Shown here: positions 5,956-9,399 of the stretch, piece by piece
Numbering within the stretch: the stretch's first letter is position 1
How the letters are laid out: every line of letters starts with the position of its first letter
NCBI GenBank assembly: GCA_022842805.1
Contig: JALHOX010000169.1
Span: 1 to 9,399 of the forward strand
Length of the DNA stretch: 9,399 bases
Source: Phycisphaerae bacterium
Lineage (GTDB): Bacteria; Planctomycetota; Phycisphaerae; UBA1845; Fen-1342
Direction of reading: 5' to 3'
Made by a program: the position numbers and the translations under genes
Notes under the pieces: model-generated
The model's input: only the letters and a program-made list of their open reading frames with translations
The model's database searches: none
What the model was told of the DNA's origin: nothing

Positions 5956-6981
5956 ATGTTGGCGAGCATTCGGCGGAACGGAAGAAGTGCGTGGCTGCGG
6001 TTTCTGATGACGGGCGGTTCGATCTTCGGGCTGCTGATGGGCGTGTCGGCGGCGCGGGCCGACGAAGCGCCGGCGGCCAAGCCGGCCGCCGCCGCCGCCG
6101 AGGGCGAGTCGAAGTTTGACAAGCCGATTCTGTTTGCGATCAAGGGCGAGAAGCGGCACTCGTTTGTGCTGGGCACGATTCACCTGGGCGATCCGCGCAT
6201 GCAGGAGATGCCGGAGGTGCTGACGAAGGCGCTGGAGTCGGTGGACGGCATTCGCACCGAGCTGCCGATGGATCCGGCGACGCTGATGGGTGTGGCGGGC
6301 AAAATGGCTCGGACCGACGGCAAGACGCTGGAAGAGTCGCTGGGGGCCGACCTTGCGAATCGCGCGAAGGCTTATCTGGAAAAGCGCGGCTTGTCGTTTG
6401 CGATGGTGAACAACATGCAGACGCTGATGGCGGGGACGACGCTGTCGATGATGGAAGTTCCGCAGCCGGAGCAACTGCCCGCGATCGACATGAGGGTCTA
6501 TCAGTATGGCGTCGAAAACGGCCTGGACGTGGGCGGGCTGGAGACGGTCGACGAGCAGATGTCGATCCTGACCGGCGCGCCGGAAGAAAAGCAGGTGCAT
6601 TTGTTCCGAGTGAGCATGGACCTGCTGGAGAAGGCCGAGCGCGCGGGCAAGCCGAACATGACGCAGCTGATGAACGCGTACTTGTCCGGCGATCTCGATC
6701 GTGTGATGAAGGTGATGAATGAGAACACGGACAAGAACGACCCGATTCAGGTCGAGTTTTTTGAAAAGCTCCTGAAAAATCGCAACGTCGTGATGGCCGA
6801 GCGGATGACCAAGCTGATGAAGGAGAATCCGGACAAGGCGTACCTCTTTGCGATCGGGACGGGCCACCTGCGGGATGAGGGCAAGGGTGTGCTGGAGCTG
6901 CTGGAATCGCAGGGGATGAAGATTAAGCCGGTGAAGCCGGAAGACGCGGGAAAGATCAAGCCGCGGGCCAAGGGCGCCTAG
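5956..6981 (+). CDS. Exported TraB/GumN family protein (Tiki-like)
   Basis: The product is 341 residues. The ATG at 5956 was chosen over the in-frame GTG at 5944 because GGAG at 5946-5949 sits 6 bases before it and the GTG overlaps that site. A signal peptide runs to about Ala35 (Ala-Arg-Ala before Asp-Glu), followed by an Ala/Pro-rich linker coded by a short GCC run (6085-6099). The TraB/GumN domain spans ~54-325, with the family's hallmark motifs: GTIHLGD (73-79), Glu102 in TELP, GLETVDEQ (194-201), RN (276-277) and AIGTGHL (299-305). The two Gly-x-x-His motifs and the Glu are the metal/active-site elements proposed for the related Tiki metalloproteases, so a periplasmic metal-dependent hydrolase is plausible but unproven for bacterial members. 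The C-terminus is Lys-rich. It is separated from its neighbours by long gaps and a probable terminator, so it is probably transcribed alone. Confidence 0.93.
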   Translation: MLASIRRNGRSAWLRFLMTGGSIFGLLMGVSAARADEAPAAKPAAAAAEGESKFDKPILFAIKGEKRHSFVLGTIHLGDPRMQEMPEVLTKALESVDGIRTELPMDPATLMGVAGKMARTDGKTLEESLGADLANRAKAYLEKRGLSFAMVNNMQTLMAGTTLSMMEVPQPEQLPAIDMRVYQYGVENGLDVGGLETVDEQMSILTGAPEEKQVHLFRVSMDLLEKAERAGKPNMTQLMNAYLSGDLDRVMKVMNENTDKNDPIQVEFFEKLLKNRNVVMAERMTKLMKENPDKAYLFAIGTGHLRDEGKGVLELLESQGMKIKPVKPEDAGKIKPRAKGA

Positions 6982-7043
6982 GCGAGCGTGCCCGCGCCAT
7001 GCGGCGTAAGTGATTGGAAAAGCGAAGGTTAGTTAGTGACTGG

Positions 7044-7082
7044 GACGGGCCGTGGCGAGCGCGCTGCGGCCCGCGTCGTTTT
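7044..7082 (+). terminator. Probable imperfect terminator of the TraB gene
   Basis: GGGCCG (7047-7052) pairs with CGGCCC (7067-7072). The stem can extend outward by C-G and, past a 2-base bulge, A-T and G-C. Four T follow at 7079-7082. It begins about 60 bases after the TraB stop. The stem is GC-strong but the T-run is short and the loop long (14 bases), so efficiency is uncertain. Confidence 0.45.
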
Positions 7083-7177
7083 CCGATGGTCGCGCTCGGC
7101 GATCTACGGAGAACCCCCCCATTCGCGCCGCGCGGGGAATATAGGGAAGATCTGTACGGTTTGTCAGCTTGGATTCA

Positions 7178-7203
7178 GACCGGATTGATCTTACGATCCG
7201 GTC
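7178..7203. repeat. Inverted repeat, possible operator or hairpin
   Basis: GACCGGAT (7178-7185) and ATCCGGTC (7196-7203) are perfect 8-base inverted copies around a 10-base spacer. The dyad spans 26 bases, fitting a dimeric regulator site, and it overlaps a weak candidate promoter (TTGTCA at 7161-7166, ATTGAT at 7184-7189). As RNA it would be an 8-bp hairpin without a T-run. Confidence 0.4.
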
Positions 7204-7274
7204 CGAGTCGACGGCTTTGCGGAGCGACGCGGGGCCGTCCCGGAAACGCGCTGGATTCGCTACCTGCCTGATTG

Positions 7275-7309
7275 AAAAACGCGACATCGTCCTGCCGGGC
7301 AGATGTCGC
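7275..7309 (-). terminator. Terminator-shaped hairpin in - strand orientation
   Basis: GCGACATC (7281-7288) and GATGTCGC (7302-7309) form a perfect 8-bp stem, with three more inner pairs (TGC/GCA). On the - strand it is followed by G and five T (complement of 7275-7279), the shape of an intrinsic terminator. On the + strand no T-run follows. No - strand gene lies to its right in the window, so its target transcript is unknown. Confidence 0.5.
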
Positions 7310-7431
7310 ACACTGCCCCGAAACCCGCGACACGCGCGCGTTTGCGCCGCGACGTTGTTGCGCCAGCAAAGGAGTGCCCCCGCCCCCGCCTTGTCGTTGG
7401 GATGGACCCACCTGCTACTTTTGTTTTGCAC

Positions 7432-7447
7432 AAGGAGCTCCCCCTTG
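7432..7447 (+). promoter_or_regulatory. Shine-Dalgarno-like AAGGAG with in-frame TTG
   Basis: AAGGAG (7432-7437) is followed after 7 bases by TTG at 7445, which is in frame with the downstream lyase gene. This is the best ribosome-binding site near that gene; the ATG at 7511 has none. If used, the protein gains 22 residues before its signal peptide. Confidence 0.4.
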
Positions 7448-7510
7448 TTCGACAGACCTGGCTGCGCTAATTCCCTGTTTTCATGTTGCGTATTGAATGC
7501 GTCGTCGCTG

Positions 7511-9319
7511 ATGTCTGCTGCGCGCTGGAGGGCGCGGCGTATCGGCCTTTTGCTGGCGGTCTGCGCCGGGTCGCAAGCGGCGACGGCGGTGGATATCGAT
7601 CGCCAGACGTGGCTCGACGGCATCGAGCGATCGCTCTCGGATCTGTGGGACACACGGGTTGTGTTTGGTGCGGGAGGTCGCATCTATCACGGCTTTGCCC
7701 AGATTGCGGCCGCGGATGGCGGGGTCGGGTTTTGGGGGGCCGAGGGCGGCAGCCTGAGCGATTCGCCGCTGTGGGATTTCGAGCGATCGGGCGGCACGCC
7801 GGGCGTGCTTTATGTCTATGCCGCGGCGTATGAGAAGACCGGCAACCAGGCTCAGTTGCGGCGTGCGGAGTATCTGGCGGAGACGCTGATGCTGGCGTGC
7901 GATGCGCTGGGCGGCGGCTGGTTTCAGGATGGGGCCATCATTAATGGGCAGTATCGAAACATCGGCGTGTGGGGCAGCTGGGGCAATCGTCGGCACACCA
8001 ACGCGGACATCGAGGGGCTGGTGACGCTGGATGACGCAACGAGTGCGTCGTGCGGGCTGGCGCTGCTCAAGCTGTATGAGCAATCGCCGGATCCGCGCTA
8101 CCTGGCGTCGGTGCGGAAGTTTGCAGATCGATTGATTGCGTTGCCGCAGGAGTCGATCGGAGGCGGATTTGCCTACGGCAATGGCGGATTTCCGCAGATT
8201 TTGCCGGCGGCGCGGGCGCTGACGAGCCTTTACAACCAGAATCAGGACGCCCGCAATCCGGACGGCCCCTACATGGCGCACAAGACGAACAATGACGCCG
8301 TCATCGCCGATGCGCTGATCATGCTGATGGAGTTTCATCGCATCGGGGGTGATCCGCGTGATCTGGAGGCGATTCGGCTGACGGTGGACTATCTGCTCGA
8401 TCGCCACGCGGCTTACGGCTATCGCGGCTGGGCGCAGCAGTATCACCATCAGGATGATCGCATTGCGTGGGGTCGGAGCATGGAGCCGCCGGCGTTTGTG
8501 ACGACGGAGACGAACATTCTGCAGGCGCTGACGGTCTGGTGGCATCGCGAGGCGGACGCGGCGCGGCGCGATCGGATCGCTTTCTCGCTGGAGCGCTACG
8601 CGCGGTGGCTGCGTGCGTTGCCGCGACCGGCCTCGAATGCGAACTACATTTGGCGCTATTACAACCACGACGAGAGCACGGGGCCGCTGGATGTGCCGGT
8701 CTTTGGCAACGGGTATGTGCGCTATGTCGGCGTGGCATTCGCCGGCTTGGCGGGCGCCGGGCAGGGCTATGTGGGTGAGTACGACCTGCTGTGGGCCAAT
8801 CGGCTGATCGATGGATCGAACCAGTTTGATATGACGCGGTTGAGTTCGTTTGTGCCGCAGTTTGTTGTGGCGCCGTTTCAGCTCGCGAGCGGCGCGTGGA
8901 TTCCGACGGCGGAATCGCCGAGCGCGTCGGTGCCGCGGCAGTATGTGGTGGACGGTCAGGAGCGCATGGGGCTGGAGGTGCGCGGAGCGCTGATCGGGAT
9001 TCACGGTGTGATCGGCCGCACGAGCATCGTGGGCGTCGCTCCGGATCGCGATTCGGACGGATTCGCCGATGCCACGGAGAATTCGCTGGATACCGACGAT
9101 CTTGATTCCGATCAGGCGCCTTGGCGCGAGATCGGCGACTGCAATTGCGACGGGTTTGTGACCATCAACGACATCCAGGCGTTCGTGCTGGTGTTGGCCA
9201 ACCCGGGCCAGTTTGCGGCGGATTATCCGGGGTGCAGCGAGTATCGCGCGGATACGAACGGCGACGGCGTCGTCAGCGCGGGGGACATCGGTCCCTTTGT
9301 GGAGCTGATGCGCTGGTAA
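7511..9319 (+). CDS. Secreted PL10-like pectate lyase with C-terminal dockerin-like module
   Basis: From ATG 7511 the protein has 602 residues. That start gives a clean signal peptide (basic Arg cluster, then GLLLAVCAGSQAATA, cleavage near residue 26) but no Shine-Dalgarno; TTG 7445 is the alternative. Residues ~30-430 look like an alpha/alpha-barrel. They line up with PL10 (PelA/Pel-15E type) pectate lyases, which cut polygalacturonate by beta-elimination with calcium: LDDATSASCGLALLKLYE (173-190), GGFPQILP (225-232), TNNDAV (259-264), and WAQQY with AWGRSMEPP (307-327). The similarity is distant, so other six-hairpin enzymes (GH88/GH105 or AGE-epimerase type) are possible. After ~430 comes a less clear region, then an Asp-rich segment DRDSDGFADATE (513-524) like a thrombospondin type 3 calcium repeat, then two F-hands (CNCDGFVTIND, 544-554; DTNGDGVVSAGD, 581-592) forming the dockerin-like end. 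The gene is probably transcribed alone. Confidence 0.75.
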   Translation: MSAARWRARRIGLLLAVCAGSQAATAVDIDRQTWLDGIERSLSDLWDTRVVFGAGGRIYHGFAQIAAADGGVGFWGAEGGSLSDSPLWDFERSGGTPGVLYVYAAAYEKTGNQAQLRRAEYLAETLMLACDALGGGWFQDGAIINGQYRNIGVWGSWGNRRHTNADIEGLVTLDDATSASCGLALLKLYEQSPDPRYLASVRKFADRLIALPQESIGGGFAYGNGGFPQILPAARALTSLYNQNQDARNPDGPYMAHKTNNDAVIADALIMLMEFHRIGGDPRDLEAIRLTVDYLLDRHAAYGYRGWAQQYHHQDDRIAWGRSMEPPAFVTTETNILQALTVWWHREADAARRDRIAFSLERYARWLRALPRPASNANYIWRYYNHDESTGPLDVPVFGNGYVRYVGVAFAGLAGAGQGYVGEYDLLWANRLIDGSNQFDMTRLSSFVPQFVVAPFQLASGAWIPTAESPSASVPRQYVVDGQERMGLEVRGALIGIHGVIGRTSIVGVAPDRDSDGFADATENSLDTDDLDSDQAPWREIGDCNCDGFVTINDIQAFVLVLANPGQFAADYPGCSEYRADTNGDGVVSAGDIGPFVELMRW

Positions 9320-9340
9320 GCGGTCGACTTTGGTGCTGCT

Positions 9341-9367
9341 GAGCGGCCGGCGAGCCGCGGGCCGCTC
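9341..9367 (+). other. Hairpin after the lyase gene
   Basis: GAGCGGCC (9341-9348) and GGCCGCTC (9360-9367) form a perfect 8-bp stem with an 11-base loop, 21 bases after the stop codon. No T-run follows, so it may be a transcript 3'-end stabiliser or a poor terminator. Confidence 0.35.
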
Positions 9368-9399
9368 CTGTGCGGCCTGCGGCGCGGGTGGCGGCTGGT

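Larger units (their letters stand above)
6982..7510. other. Intergenic region, 529 bases, with hairpins and possible leader of the lyase gene
   Basis: The region lies between two + strand genes. It holds a probable TraB terminator (7044-7082), an inverted repeat (7178-7203) just after a fair -35 box TTGTCA (7161-7166; a poor -10 ATTGAT at 7184-7189), a - strand terminator-like hairpin (7275-7309), and a Shine-Dalgarno-like AAGGAG at 7432-7437. A second possible promoter is TTGTCG at 7391-7396 with TGCTACTTT at 7413-7421. No recognisable protein is coded. The frame of the downstream gene stays open back past 7169, but its translation there is basic, low in structure and unlike any family I know. 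Confidence 0.7.

Noticed and set aside
6085..6099. GCC triplet run
   Set aside because: It encodes the Ala-rich linker just after the TraB signal peptide; ordinary codon repetition in GC-rich DNA.
7481..9004. 507-codon - strand frame opposite the lyase gene
   Set aside because: Arg/His/Ile-rich mirror translation of the real gene; not a gene ended by the - strand hairpin at 7275-7309 in any convincing way.

Overview
The window is GC-rich, densely coding bacterial DNA that looks like a member of the Planctomycetota (Phycisphaerae-like or a related class). This is an inference from three things: two secreted proteins ending in the dockerin-like double F-hand module common in that phylum (pattern D-x-N-x-D-G-x-V-x-x-x-D-I-x-x-F-V), a glucose-fructose-oxidoreductase-like Gfo/Idh/MocA protein, and gene starts that mix clear and absent Shine-Dalgarno sites. 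No tRNA, rRNA, CRISPR array, transposase or phage gene was seen.

Layout from left to right. (1) 3-917, + strand: the 3' part of a Gfo/Idh/MocA oxidoreductase, cut by the window edge. (2) 1047-2789, +: an exported protein with a LamG-like domain, a DNRLRE/CBM96-like beta domain and a C-terminal dockerin-like module. (3) 5392-2848, - strand: a probable two-gene unit, made of a two-domain ABC permease of the iron(III)/thiamine type followed by a lipoprotein alpha/beta hydrolase. It converges on gene 2, with only 58 bases between the stop codons. (4) 5393-5955: a long gap between divergent genes. It contains a strong + strand intrinsic terminator, preceded by sequence that folds into a compact multi-hairpin RNA. 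This is the best candidate here for an unannotated element. (5) 5956-6981, +: an exported TraB/GumN (Tiki-like) protein. (6) 6982-7510: a second long gap with a probable terminator for the TraB gene, an inverted repeat, and a terminator-shaped hairpin that points the wrong way (- strand). (7) 7511-9319, +: an exported polysaccharide lyase-like protein resembling the PL10 pectate lyases, with a calcium-type Asp-rich linker and a second dockerin-like module.

The shared theme is the cell envelope and exterior. Two dockerin-tagged secreted proteins, one probably acting on pectin-like polymers and one probably binding carbohydrate or surfaces, sit with an exported TraB protein, a lipoprotein hydrolase and a membrane permease. 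Nothing shows that they form one pathway. The permease has no ATPase or binding protein beside it, and each + strand gene appears to be its own transcription unit. I did not find a clear new multi-gene system. The points most worth checking are the candidate structured RNA near 5627-5758, the reversed terminator near 7275-7309 and the degenerate orphan permease.
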